The notes under the pieces were generated by a model. It worked only from the letters and a program-made list of their open reading frames with translations, made no database searches and was not told the origin of the DNA. Positions 36,654-43,336 of a DNA stretch of 51,408 bases are shown piece after piece. Both the position numbers and the translations under genes were made by a program. Source of the DNA: an uncultured bacterium (GTDB taxonomy: Bacteria; Patescibacteriota; Minisyncoccia; Moranbacterales; GWC2-37-73); the NCBI GenBank assembly GCA_903851135.1, contig CAINNK010000046.1, positions 1-51,408 on the forward strand, in the 5' to 3' direction. How positions within the stretch are numbered: the first letter of the stretch is position 1; each line of letters begins with the position of its first letter.

Positions 36654-36721
36654 TTTTGTTATCGTCGCTCGCTCGGAAATGAAAGAGTACTTTCATTCCT
36701 CTCGCTTCGCTAGATAATAAA
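36654..36721. repeat. C-family palindromic repeat, copy 2
   Basis: Read on the minus strand it starts TTTTATTATCTAGCGAAGCG and ends GCGAGCGACGATAACAAAAG, like the copy at 9451-9516. The centre AATGAAAG-AGTA-CTTTCATT is a perfect hairpin. Confidence 0.8.
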
Positions 36722-36739
36722 ATTTTACTACTTCTTTAA

Positions 36740-36877
36740 GCTAGGGCTTACGCGTTTGCTCGAAAATTACTTACAACCAGTTTTATTAGCGAGAAAAACT
36801 TGAAGTAGACCAGGGGCAGCTTTCTTAGCAAAGAAAATACGCTCTAGGAATTTACGAGCAGGCGCGTAAGCCCTAGC
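36740..36877. repeat. B-family structured element, copy B3 (138 bp)
   Basis: GCTAGGGCTTACGCG (36740-36754) and CGCGTAAGCCCTAGC (36863-36877) are perfect inverted repeats. The first internal hairpin is CGAG-AAAAA-CTTG, with one G-U. The core GAAGTAGACCAGGGGCA and the GCTCTAGGAATTTACGAGC segment are present. It ends 7 bp from the stop codon of the GT4 gene. Confidence 0.85.
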
Positions 36878-36884
36878 AATAATA

Positions 36885-38003
36885 TCAAACTTTTCTGATA
36901 AAATCGAGCGTCTCACGGGCGCTTTTTTCCCAAGAAAAATTCTGCAACTGCGTCAAACCCTTTTCAATCATTTGCTTGCGCAAATTTTCGTCATTCAAAA
37001 CTTTTTCCAAACAAGTTATCAATGCTTCAACTTTATTAGCGTCAAAATAAAGCGCCGCCCCACCACCAACCTCTGGCAGGCTAGAATTGCCAGCTAGCAC
37101 CGTTGGAACGCCGCACGCCATCGCTTCCAGCACCGGAATGCCAAAACCCTCGTACAGCGACGGAAACACGAAAACTGAAGCACTGCGATACAAAATCGGC
37201 AACTCAGCAAAAAGCACCTTACCAGTGATCACAATATCCTCAGCAAAAACACTACTTTTTGTGCGCTGCAAAATTTCTTCAAAACTCCAAGCCGGCGCGC
37301 CAGCAAAAACCAATTTCATTTCTGGATAGCTACTCTTGATTTTTTCAAAAGCCTCAAGCAACACCAGCAAATTTTTGCGCGGTTGAATCGCTCCAACATA
37401 CAACAAATAGCTTTTAGCTTTTAGCTTATAGCTTGCTAGAATTTTTTCTGTTTGACTCTCAGAAACATTCTGGTTAAAAAGTTGACAGTCAAAACCATGA
37501 TAAACGACTTTAATTTTGTTTTCTTTAATGACTGGATAAAATTTCAAAATATCACGCTTGGTCGCTTGCGAAACCGCCACCAGACCATCGGCACTTTGGA
37601 TTGCATAGTCACTAAGACTGTTGAGCCTGACTAATTCTTTTTCAGGAAAATACTGCGGAAAAAGTTTAAACGCCAAATCATGAATCGTCACCACGGTTTT
37701 CATTTTTTTGCGCCGAAACTTCGGCAGATTGTGAACCGGCATCCACAGCACCTGCGGCTTGTCGAAAAAAAGTTGCCAAGCAAAACGAGTCTGCGTCCAA
37801 AATCTCGGAAAAGGAATCTGTTTGAAAAAATAGTTCGCAAACGTTGGCGGCGTCAACTGAGGATTAAAATTATTCTGATGATAGATTTCAAAAGAATCTT
37901 CCCGATCCAAGTTGCCGAAATTCTTCAACATATTTAAAATATAAACCCTGGTTCCATCAACCCGCTGATGATCCAAATCTGCGGCATGAATTGCGATTTT
38001 CAT
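36885..38003 (-). CDS. GT4 glycosyltransferase (mannosyltransferase-like)
   Basis: This 372-residue GT-B protein has MKIAIHAADLDHQRVDGTRV at the start, VVTIHDLAFKLFP, VGAIQPRKNLLVLLEAF, and the donor block PSLYEGFGIPVLEAMACGVP with the E-x7-E signature. The N-terminus and PRKN block are typical of mannosyl/rhamnosyl GT4 enzymes in polysaccharide clusters. Residues SYKLKAKS just before the second domain are encoded by the same 25-bp repeat (37409-37433) as in the kinase at 12578. Other GT4 proteins have a shorter linker there. ATG start. Confidence 0.9.
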   Translation of the reverse strand: MKIAIHAADLDHQRVDGTRVYILNMLKNFGNLDREDSFEIYHQNNFNPQLTPPTFANYFFKQIPFPRFWTQTRFAWQLFFDKPQVLWMPVHNLPKFRRKKMKTVVTIHDLAFKLFPQYFPEKELVRLNSLSDYAIQSADGLVAVSQATKRDILKFYPVIKENKIKVVYHGFDCQLFNQNVSESQTEKILASYKLKAKSYLLYVGAIQPRKNLLVLLEAFEKIKSSYPEMKLVFAGAPAWSFEEILQRTKSSVFAEDIVITGKVLFAELPILYRSASVFVFPSLYEGFGIPVLEAMACGVPTVLAGNSSLPEVGGGAALYFDANKVEALITCLEKVLNDENLRKQMIEKGLTQLQNFSWEKSARETLDFIRKV

Positions 38004-38165
38004 ATGACTACAAATTAAGAATGATTACTGCAAATATAACAATATCAATGAGATAGACTCATTGTACCATTCTTAAGTCGAAAATGAAACGTAAGTCCCT
38101 GGGGATTTGAAAGAAAAATTAGTTTCAGGTGTAGTAAGTGTCGGGTTCACGAACTATTCAAAAAA

Positions 38166-38194
38166 TTGAACAAATAGCAAGTGAGCAATATAAA
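38166..38194 (+). promoter_or_regulatory. sigma70-type promoter
   Basis: TTGAAC (38166-38171), a 17-bp spacer and TATAAA (38189-38194) match the -35/-10 consensus closely. It lies about 75 bp before the TTG start of the 3D-domain gene, which also has a strong SD. Confidence 0.5.
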
Positions 38195-38269
38195 CAAAAA
38201 AACAATCTCTAAAAAGAAAGTTTTTTGTCTATATAAGGGTATCGTGGCTGAATCAAAGGAGGATAAAGC

Positions 38270-38761
38270 TTGAAGCCGAGATCTATCAAAAGAATGTGCA
38301 TTATATTTACAATGCTAATGTTTTGCACATTTTTTAACTCGACCAGAGCGTACACCGCCCAGTACGTTCAACCACCAACGGAAGACAAAGAGCTCCTGCC
38401 CGGAGTAATTTCTAAAACTAAACAAGTAACCGTAACAGGCTACTTTGGTCCCGTAAAAGAAGACTACACAAAAACAGCACAGTACCTAAAAGCTATTGCA
38501 ATGAACGGCGCTGGCAAAAAAACAGCATCGGGAAAAGTACCAAGCATTGGGACTGTTGCTGCAGATACACGTTATTATCCGTTCGGTACAAAAATCTATA
38601 TTCCAGAACTAAAATTCTCGGGAACAGTCAGGGATACTGGATCAGGAATTAAGGGATCAGGACGTATGGACATTTTTTGCGGACATGGCAAAAAAGCCGA
38701 GCAGATTGCCAAAGCGTTAGGGAGAAAAAAAGTCACCCTAATGATAGTAGAAGCAAGTTAG
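38270..38761 (+). CDS. secreted 3D-domain protein
   Basis: This 163-residue protein starts at TTG 38270; the SD AAAGGAGG ends 7 bp upstream and decides the start. A signal peptide (KRMCIIFTMLMFCTFFNSTR) is followed by a short linker. The 3D domain is GTVAADTRYYPFGTKIYIPE with Asp99, RDTGSGIKGSGRMDIFCG with Asp122 and Asp134, the three aspartates that name the fold. 3D proteins share the MltA-type double-psi barrel and often act on or bind peptidoglycan (for example YocH/YabE-like proteins). Promoter, SD and terminator make it a one-gene unit unlike its neighbours. Confidence 0.85.
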   Translation: MKPRSIKRMCIIFTMLMFCTFFNSTRAYTAQYVQPPTEDKELLPGVISKTKQVTVTGYFGPVKEDYTKTAQYLKAIAMNGAGKKTASGKVPSIGTVAADTRYYPFGTKIYIPELKFSGTVRDTGSGIKGSGRMDIFCGHGKKAEQIAKALGRKKVTLMIVEAS

Positions 38762-38799
38762 TTATTTTTTCAATTTAAACGGGCACGATACCAACAACA

Positions 38800-38846
38800 A
38801 ATAAAGGCAGAGAATATAAACAAATATTCCCTGCCTTTATTCTTTT
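38800..38846 (+). terminator. strong intrinsic terminator
   Basis: AATAAAGGCAG-A-GAATAT pairs with ATATTC-C-CTGCCTTTATT (38800-38841), about 17 bp, followed by TCTTTT. It serves the 3D-domain gene and may also stop transcription from the opposite gene ending at 38859. Confidence 0.85.
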
Positions 38847-38858
38847 CCAAAAAGGATT

Positions 38859-39575
38859 TTACAAGCCTAGACTTGTCAGCAAAGTTTTGACTTCTTCTTC
38901 CCCCAATGCTCGCAATTGACCAACCTTCAAGTGGCCAAGTTTGACGTTCATGACTCGGATTCTTTGCAAATCAACCACTTCCCAACCAAGCGCCGCACAC
39001 ATGCGACGAATTTGATGTTTTTTGCCTTCAGTCAAAGTGATGTGAAAAGTCAATTCATCTTTTTTCTCCACAATCGCACTGCGAGTTTTAAAGTCCTCAA
39101 GTTGCACGCCCTGACGCATGACCTTGAGAAAAATATTTGTGATTGGTTTGTTTACACCAACCACATATTCCTTTTCATGCTCTCGGTCAGGATTGAGCAA
39201 TTTGTCAGTGATTCTTCCATCGTTACTGAGAATAATAAGTCCGCGTGAATTTTTGTCCAAGCGACCAATCGGAAAAACATCTTCCGCCACTTTAACCACG
39301 TTGGCGATACTTTTTTGTCCGTCTTTCGGCGAATGCGTCACGATGCCACGTGCTTTGTTGTAAGCATAGTAAACATATTTTTTCAAAACGCCTTTTTCTT
39401 TAACATTAAGCTCAACTTTGTCTTTTTCAAAAACTTTGTCACCAATTTGAGCTTTTTTACCATTGACAAGAACCAGGCCTTTGACAATATACTCGTCAGC
39501 CTCCCGCCGGCTGCAATAATTGTGCAGCGCCAAATAGCGATTGATTCGGATTGGATAAACTATTTTTTCTTCCAT
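38859..39575 (-). CDS. RluB/RluF/RsuA-family pseudouridine synthase
   Basis: I start at ATG 39575 (238 residues); a TTG at 39602 would add nine residues of no domain value. The N-terminal S4 RNA-binding domain is IRINRYLALHNYCSRREADE. The catalytic motif is PIGRLDKNSRGLIILSNDG, with the essential Asp in GRLD. The C-terminal block is EGKKHQIRRMCAALGWEVVDLQRIRV. These enzymes convert one uridine of 23S (or 16S) rRNA to pseudouridine. The exact target is not assignable; RluF/RluB-type is most likely. Confidence 0.88.
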   Translation of the reverse strand: MEEKIVYPIRINRYLALHNYCSRREADEYIVKGLVLVNGKKAQIGDKVFEKDKVELNVKEKGVLKKYVYYAYNKARGIVTHSPKDGQKSIANVVKVAEDVFPIGRLDKNSRGLIILSNDGRITDKLLNPDREHEKEYVVGVNKPITNIFLKVMRQGVQLEDFKTRSAIVEKKDELTFHITLTEGKKHQIRRMCAALGWEVVDLQRIRVMNVKLGHLKVGQLRALGEEEVKTLLTSLGL

Positions 39576-39643
39576 AATTATTGCATTTTTGATTATATTC
39601 AACTCAACACCTATTTCTTAATCTAAAAACCTGAGAATAAATT

Positions 39644-39780
39644 TTTGAAAAATATATTGCTTGAGCAAGCCTTTCTTTTTTCTAAACTTTTCCATTGGTT
39701 GCCGTCGATTGAGGGAAAATTTTAGTTAAAAAAGAAAGAGCGGTGAGGATATTTTGAGAAAAATTTCATTCTCAAATTTT
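39644..39780. repeat. imperfect long palindrome plus hairpin
   Basis: AAATATATTGC...CCTTTCTTTTTTCTAAACTTTTCC on the left mirrors the reverse of GGGAAAATTTTAGTTAAAAAAGAAAGAG...GAGGATATTTT on the right (about 40 bp of interrupted pairing). The layout resembles A elements but the sequence differs. A second hairpin TTTGAGAA...TTCTCAAA follows at about 39760-39778. Confidence 0.6.
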
Positions 39781-39808
39781 GATAAGTAAAATATCCAAAG
39801 CTCAAAAC

Positions 39809-41392
39809 CTATTCTGCAAAATCAACTTTGATAGTCTTGATGACTTTTTTCGACAATTTGTAGCCCATGCGTTGCAGGATAATTTTCAAACCTTCACAAT
39901 AGTCATCAGGTTTTTCAACAATGTTATCAATCAATTCTTCAATGCTAATCCACTTTGTCTCTTGAACCTCGGCGACATTAGCCAGAACCTCACCGCCAAA
40001 TTTGCCAAGCAAAACTGTGGCATATTCATTCTCAATCAAACCATTACCAGTTTCAAACTTGTACGTAAAGCTGAATTTCTTTTGAAGCTTGCTTTCAATT
40101 CCCAATTCTTCCTGGAGCCTTCGCTGCGCTGTGACAATCAATTTTTCACCAGAAACACTGTGACTTGAACAAGAGTTTGACCAAAGACCAGCTGAATGCA
40201 TTTTGCCATCGGCTCTTTTTTGAATCAAATGCTGACCCTGCTCGTTGTAGATAAAAATTGAAAAAGCTTTGTGTAATTTGCCTTCACGGTGAGCTCTCAA
40301 TTTGTCTTGGGTGCCCTTTTCCTTGCCACGCACATCGCAAAGCACCACCCGATTTCGCAACACCGGACTTTCCTGGAAAACAATCTTCTGATCAAAATAT
40401 TTGTTGTTGATCAACATCCCAAAAACCCGCATCAACATCGGATTAGGTTCTTCCAAATGCGTCTGGAAAAAATTCCGATGAGCGTCAAAGCTCTGCGCGG
40501 CAATCTTGATCGCTTCTTTGTTTATTTCTCTCTCAGCAATAAGTCCGAGCACTTTCTTCTGCCAAGAAGAGCTCTTCGTTTCCTTTGGATTAGTAAGGGC
40601 TTTCTGAATAATTTTTTCTTCAATCAGACTATGCACTGGAAAAGTAACCACCCCATTTTTGATGTCTGAAAAAATGTCCTGACTCGCCTTGCTGACCTTG
40701 TCGATGTTTTGTCCAAAATCACCAAAATCACTGATCAGTTGACTGGCATTTGAAAAACGCAAATTGCCAGGCACCTCAAAAACATAGTTCTCAATAATGT
40801 CGAAATTGCCGCAAGACAAGGAAAAACCAATCAAGGGCGTGTAGTCATAAACCAGATTAAGACTTGTGTTTCGCTCAATATAATTTTCTTGCCATTTTGC
40901 ATTTATTTCTTCCAAAGTAGAAAAATTCACATTCAATTTTTCTCGCTCTAACCAAAAACCATAGGAAAGTTTGCCCATGAGTTCATCAACCAAACTACGG
41001 ATTTTGTCGATATGTTTTAAATCTTTTTTCAAACATTGTCCAAACAAATCATTAATGCAAGACAAAACCAAATCATGCTGCAAAACCGTTTCCATCACAA
41101 CCTTCTCACTTTCCCAAACATCCTGCTTGCGATCCAAAATCCATTTTGTTTTGTAGGCCCAAATCATGACCAACTCAATGATGATGGCTACTTCAACGTA
41201 TTGCTCCCAATTGCTGTCAGGACCACTGATAAAGCCAGCCTGAAATTGAATACCATTAAGATGCACGTTTTTCTTGACGTAGTCATTTTTCAAAAAAGCG
41301 TATTGCGGATACTGCTGACAAAAATCACCAAAGTGAGTGTTTAGCTTTTTTGAAGTTTCTTTGATTGTCTGATGATATGTTTTTGAATTCAT
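39809..41392 (-). CDS. polyprenyl-synthase-like / IPP isomerase (type I) fusion
   Basis: This 527-residue protein has two domains. Residues about 1-330 look like a trans-prenyl diphosphate synthase: ELVMIWAYKTK aligns with the helix of the first Asp-rich motif, the helix near 139-155 (GKLSYGFWLEREKL) and SDIKNGVVTFPVHSLI (242-257) resembles the 'Dl..GK.T.P' block. Yet neither Asp-rich motif (DDxxD) is present. Residues about 346-515 are a Nudix IPP isomerase: LHKAFSIFIYNEQGQHLIQK, GLWSNSCSSHSVSGE, RRLQEELGIE, LIENEYATVLLG. Metal ligands His368/His374, His411 and Glu454/Glu456 appear retained. Cys408 is one residue off the position of the catalytic Cys, which is Ser409. The enzyme would interconvert IPP and DMAPP if active. 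Confidence 0.7.
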   Translation of the reverse strand: MNSKTYHQTIKETSKKLNTHFGDFCQQYPQYAFLKNDYVKKNVHLNGIQFQAGFISGPDSNWEQYVEVAIIIELVMIWAYKTKWILDRKQDVWESEKVVMETVLQHDLVLSCINDLFGQCLKKDLKHIDKIRSLVDELMGKLSYGFWLEREKLNVNFSTLEEINAKWQENYIERNTSLNLVYDYTPLIGFSLSCGNFDIIENYVFEVPGNLRFSNASQLISDFGDFGQNIDKVSKASQDIFSDIKNGVVTFPVHSLIEEKIIQKALTNPKETKSSSWQKKVLGLIAEREINKEAIKIAAQSFDAHRNFFQTHLEEPNPMLMRVFGMLINNKYFDQKIVFQESPVLRNRVVLCDVRGKEKGTQDKLRAHREGKLHKAFSIFIYNEQGQHLIQKRADGKMHSAGLWSNSCSSHSVSGEKLIVTAQRRLQEELGIESKLQKKFSFTYKFETGNGLIENEYATVLLGKFGGEVLANVAEVQETKWISIEELIDNIVEKPDDYCEGLKIILQRMGYKLSKKVIKTIKVDFAE

Positions 41393-41439
41393 AGTTTTGT
41401 CTCCTGTTTATTTGCGGATTTTCAACCTAATCTTTATTA

Positions 41440-41520
41440 TATGTCATCCTGAATTTATTTCAGGCTCCCTATTACAGAAAACTACGAGATATAAAGGAAG
41501 TAGATGCTGAAACAAGTTCA
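41440..41520. repeat. TGTCATCCTGAA-type palindromic repeat
   Basis: TGTCATCCTGAATTTATTTC on the left and GAAACAAGTTCAGCATGACA on the right form an imperfect inverted repeat around about 40 bp. Repeats of this kind are common between genes in many bacteria. A related one is at 45075-45180. Confidence 0.6.
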
Positions 41521-41560
41521 GCATGACACGCTATTTTTATTTGAGTTAATTCAATATTTG

Positions 41561-41635
41561 TAGCGGTGGATAGGATTCGAACCTTCAATTCAGCCAAATG
41601 AACGACTGCGTTTTAACCGATTAGACTACACCGCC
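41561..41635 (-). tRNA. tRNA-like gene, anticodon uncertain
   Basis: Read on the minus strand, the acceptor GGCGGTG/CACCGCT (one G-U), T8-A9, a D-arm with GTCT...AAAC and GG in the loop, and a TTCGAAT T-loop are all present. The anticodon stem CAGTC/GGCTG encloses eight bases (GTTCATTT) instead of seven, so the anticodon reads as TCA or CAT depending on the register. The T-stem has an A-A mismatch and the D-stem a C-A mismatch. CCA is not encoded. It is either a degenerate tRNA gene or an unusual isoacceptor. Confidence 0.55.
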
Positions 41636-41721
41636 TCTTTTTTTGAATGTTTTTTACAACTACTTTATCATAGCAACTATTTGAAAAATAAGCCAGGGTT
41701 GAGAGAATTTGGGGTTTTTGA

Positions 41722-41763
41722 GAAAAAAATAGAGCCACCCTGCATCATGTGCTTGGTGACTCT
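41722..41763 (-). terminator. intrinsic terminator of the small-protein operon
   Basis: On the minus strand AGAGTCACC pairs with GGTGGCTCT (41731-41763, one G-U), followed by A and seven U's. It lies 21 bp after the stop of the last small gene. Confidence 0.85.
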
Positions 41764-41784
41764 AAAATACTGAAATGTAAAAAC

Positions 41785-42027
41785 CTAACAACGTACCAGC
41801 TGACCCAGCTTCTGACGATGCCACCAAGAATCTTTACAACTGCAACCTCGGCAGTGCTTCTTGGCGTTAAATCTCAGGTCTGGCCCAACTAAAAAAACAA
41901 CACTTACCACTAGTTCTTTTGGGCATTCATCTACCACTGGAACTTCGGCGGAGTTTCCCTTGTTCTTTTTTTCTCCTTCATCAGCTTTTTCTGCGTCCTT
42001 GTTTACCTTCGTTGTTTTCTTTGCCAT
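41785..42027 (-). CDS. small protein, 80 aa, Lys/Glu-rich with Cys-rich tail
   Basis: ATG 42027 follows AAAGGGATTTTCTC, a usable SD. The first 28 residues are highly charged (KKTTKVNKDAEKADEGEKKN). A hydrophobic strand (LVVSVVFLVG) follows, then a Cys/His-rich end, KKHCRGCSCKDSWWHR and QLVRC. The tail could bind metal. No family recognised. Fourth and last gene of the small-protein operon. Confidence 0.6.
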   Translation of the reverse strand: MAKKTTKVNKDAEKADEGEKKNKGNSAEVPVVDECPKELVVSVVFLVGPDLRFNAKKHCRGCSCKDSWWHRQKLGQLVRC

Positions 42028-42060
42028 GAGAAAATCCCTTTTAGTAGTTGATGAAAAGAA

Positions 42061-42318
42061 TCAAAGTTCACTGTCGCCACGATACCAGTTGATAACACGC
42101 ATCGCGTTCTCGTTTTCAAGAAGGTCTTCAAGCCTATTTTCTGACGCAGTATGTTCTTTGTCAAAACCGCACTGGGACTTATTACCACAACCGCAACAAA
42201 AGTCGCCATGCCTCAAGCCGTTGGCTAATTCTGGATTCTCTTCTACGATTTTAAGTCCTGCGGTTAGTATTTTTTTAACTTCAGCCCCAATTACTTCTGA
42301 CGTGCTTTCTAAAGTCAT
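42061..42318 (-). CDS. small protein, 85 aa, with CCGCG motif
   Basis: The start at 42318 is preceded by ACGGAGTCACT (SD GGAG). The N-terminus is helical and amphipathic (VIGAEVKKILTAGLKIVEEN). The centre HGDFCCGCGNKSQCGF holds four cysteines, and the C-terminus is acidic. The cysteine cluster may coordinate a metal. No family recognised. Third gene of the operon, 33 bp before the next. Confidence 0.6.
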   Translation of the reverse strand: MTLESTSEVIGAEVKKILTAGLKIVEENPELANGLRHGDFCCGCGNKSQCGFDKEHTASENRLEDLLENENAMRVINWYRGDSEL

Positions 42319-42387
42319 AGTGACTCCGTTTAAGGGTTAGTAAAGAAATTTATTCTACTCTTTTAGTAAAACTCTTTGAAAAATTAT

Positions 42388-42600
42388 TTACGAGAAAGGC
42401 TCTCTTATCCCCCTCTCCTTTCTCAATTTTTCAACCGCATCTTCCAAGCTGGGAGGAAGGTTGGGAGCTGGATAAGCTTCTTTCACTATTATAGGAGAAT
42501 TAACTTTTTTATTTTCTCCCCTTAATCCCACTGGCCTTGGGTCAACATTAGGTCCACCACAAAGCATATCAGGACGACCACTTGAGGTTCCTCCACTCAT
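42388..42600 (-). CDS. small protein, 70 aa, Gly/Pro-rich N-terminus
   Basis: A clear SD (GAAGGAGTGAATT) precedes ATG 42600. The first about 30 residues are Gly/Pro/Ser-rich (MSGGTSSGRPDMLCGGPNVD) and probably unstructured. The rest has PSLEDAVEKLRKERG, a short helix. No family recognised. Second gene of the operon. Confidence 0.6.
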   Translation of the reverse strand: MSGGTSSGRPDMLCGGPNVDPRPVGLRGENKKVNSPIIVKEAYPAPNLPPSLEDAVEKLRKERGIREPFS

Positions 42601-42684
42601 AATTCACTCCTTCTCAAATCAAAAGATTAAAAAAATTAACAACCATTAAGTAAATTCATGACATTTTTCTACAAAAACCAGGAG

Positions 42685-42882
42685 TTAGACAATGCAAAGT
42701 TTTAGACATGATGTTACCAGCTCAATAGCTGCTATCAAAACGTCTTCAAATGTAACCCTTTTTTCAGAATAAAAATGCTCTTCCAATGAAGACTTTGCCA
42801 CTTCGATGTACATTTCAAATTCTTTCTCATTGAAAGGCAAATGATTTTTCCGTTTTTTCTGCTTGTAAAATACTCCAGACAT
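42685..42882 (-). CDS. small helical protein, 65 aa
   Basis: The SD GGGAG lies 4 bp before ATG 42882. A basic N-terminus (KQKKRKNHLPF) is followed by two likely amphipathic helices (EKEFEMYIEVAKSSLEEHFY and VTFEDVLIAAIELVTSCLKL). No family recognised; no HTH is obvious. First gene of the operon, about 80 bp after the predicted transcription start. Confidence 0.6.
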   Translation of the reverse strand: MSGVFYKQKKRKNHLPFNEKEFEMYIEVAKSSLEEHFYSEKRVTFEDVLIAAIELVTSCLKLCIV

Positions 42883-42940
42883 AACGCTCCCTATAATTTA
42901 AGATGAACGAAAACTATTTTATTTGTAAAGAAAAATTTTC

Positions 42941-42958
42941 GAGCAAGGTTTCCTGCTC
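42941..42958 (-). promoter_or_regulatory. 5' leader hairpin of the small-protein operon
   Basis: On the minus strand GAGCA-GGAAACCT-TGCTC forms a stem-loop within a few bases of the expected transcription start, in a 75-80-nt leader. It may stabilise the mRNA or act in control. No attenuator T-run follows closely enough to be sure. Confidence 0.5.
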
Positions 42959-42966
42959 AATGAAAA

Positions 42967-42995
42967 ATGATAGCACTTTTTTGAACTGCCGTCAA
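42967..42995 (-). promoter_or_regulatory. sigma70-type promoter of the small-protein operon
   Basis: On the minus strand TTGACG (42995-42990), exactly 17 bp, then TATCAT (42972-42967). Both hexamers match the consensus in at least four positions. Transcription would start near 42960. Confidence 0.65.
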
Positions 42996-43030
42996 TAGTT
43001 TAAATATAGCTTTATGAAGCCATAATTTCA

Positions 43031-43137
43031 GAGTGTTAGGTCGATAGGATTTCCGCGTCACTCACTCGTCGACACTCGTTCGCTCCTTGCACACAGTGGC
43101 GCTAAATGCTCGCACACTCTCATTCATCGGCGTTCAC
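43031..43137. repeat. CpG-rich palindromic spacer
   Basis: GAGTGT near 43031 is mirrored by ACACTC near 43115, and CATTC-ATCGGCGTTCACTGC-GAATG closes the segment. It is much more GC/CpG-rich than its surroundings, like the centres of the A and C elements. It cannot be aligned confidently to either. Confidence 0.4.
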
Positions 43138-43173
43138 TGCGAATGAAAAAATGTTCCTGTTTTCTTTTCTATG

Positions 43174-43244
43174 TTGGGAAGGAGGGATTCGAACCCCCGG
43201 TGACGGGACCAGAACCCGCTGCCTTACCGCTTGGCTACTTCCCA
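43174..43244 (-). tRNA. tRNA-Gln (CTG)
   Basis: Acceptor TGGGAAG/CTTCCCA, D-arm GCC...GGC, anticodon stem GCGGG/CCCGT around TTCTGGT (anticodon CTG) and T-arm GGGGG-TTCGAAT-CCCTC give a full cloverleaf of 71 nt. The first base U and the G-U at the base of the anticodon stem are typical of tRNA-Gln. The 3' CCA is not encoded. Confidence 0.9.
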
Positions 43245-43336
43245 GAAAATGCATTGTATATTCAAAATAATATATTTTATACACAGACGCAAAACACATC
43301 AAACAAAATCCAGTATAACAGATTTGGAGAATAAAT

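Noticed and set aside
22736-36877. CRISPR array or tandem repeats among the A/B/C elements
   Set aside because: Copies are kilobases apart and flanked by unrelated genes, with no regular spacers and no cas genes in the window.
38090-38110. B-element remnant (CGTAAGTCCCTGGGG)
   Set aside because: Only about 10 bases match, with no other B features nearby.
39576-39602. TTG 39602 as start of the pseudouridine synthase
   Set aside because: The nine extra residues lie outside the S4 domain and have no SD; ATG 39575 is simpler.
41561-41635. A UGA-reading tRNA (UCA anticodon) that would rescue the RhuM TGA and imply recoding
   Set aside because: Several genes with good C-termini end in TGA (2915, 33448, 35372), prfB keeps its UGA frameshift site, and the RhuM stop replaces Arg, not Gly. 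The tRNA-like gene has several defects, so recoding is not supported.
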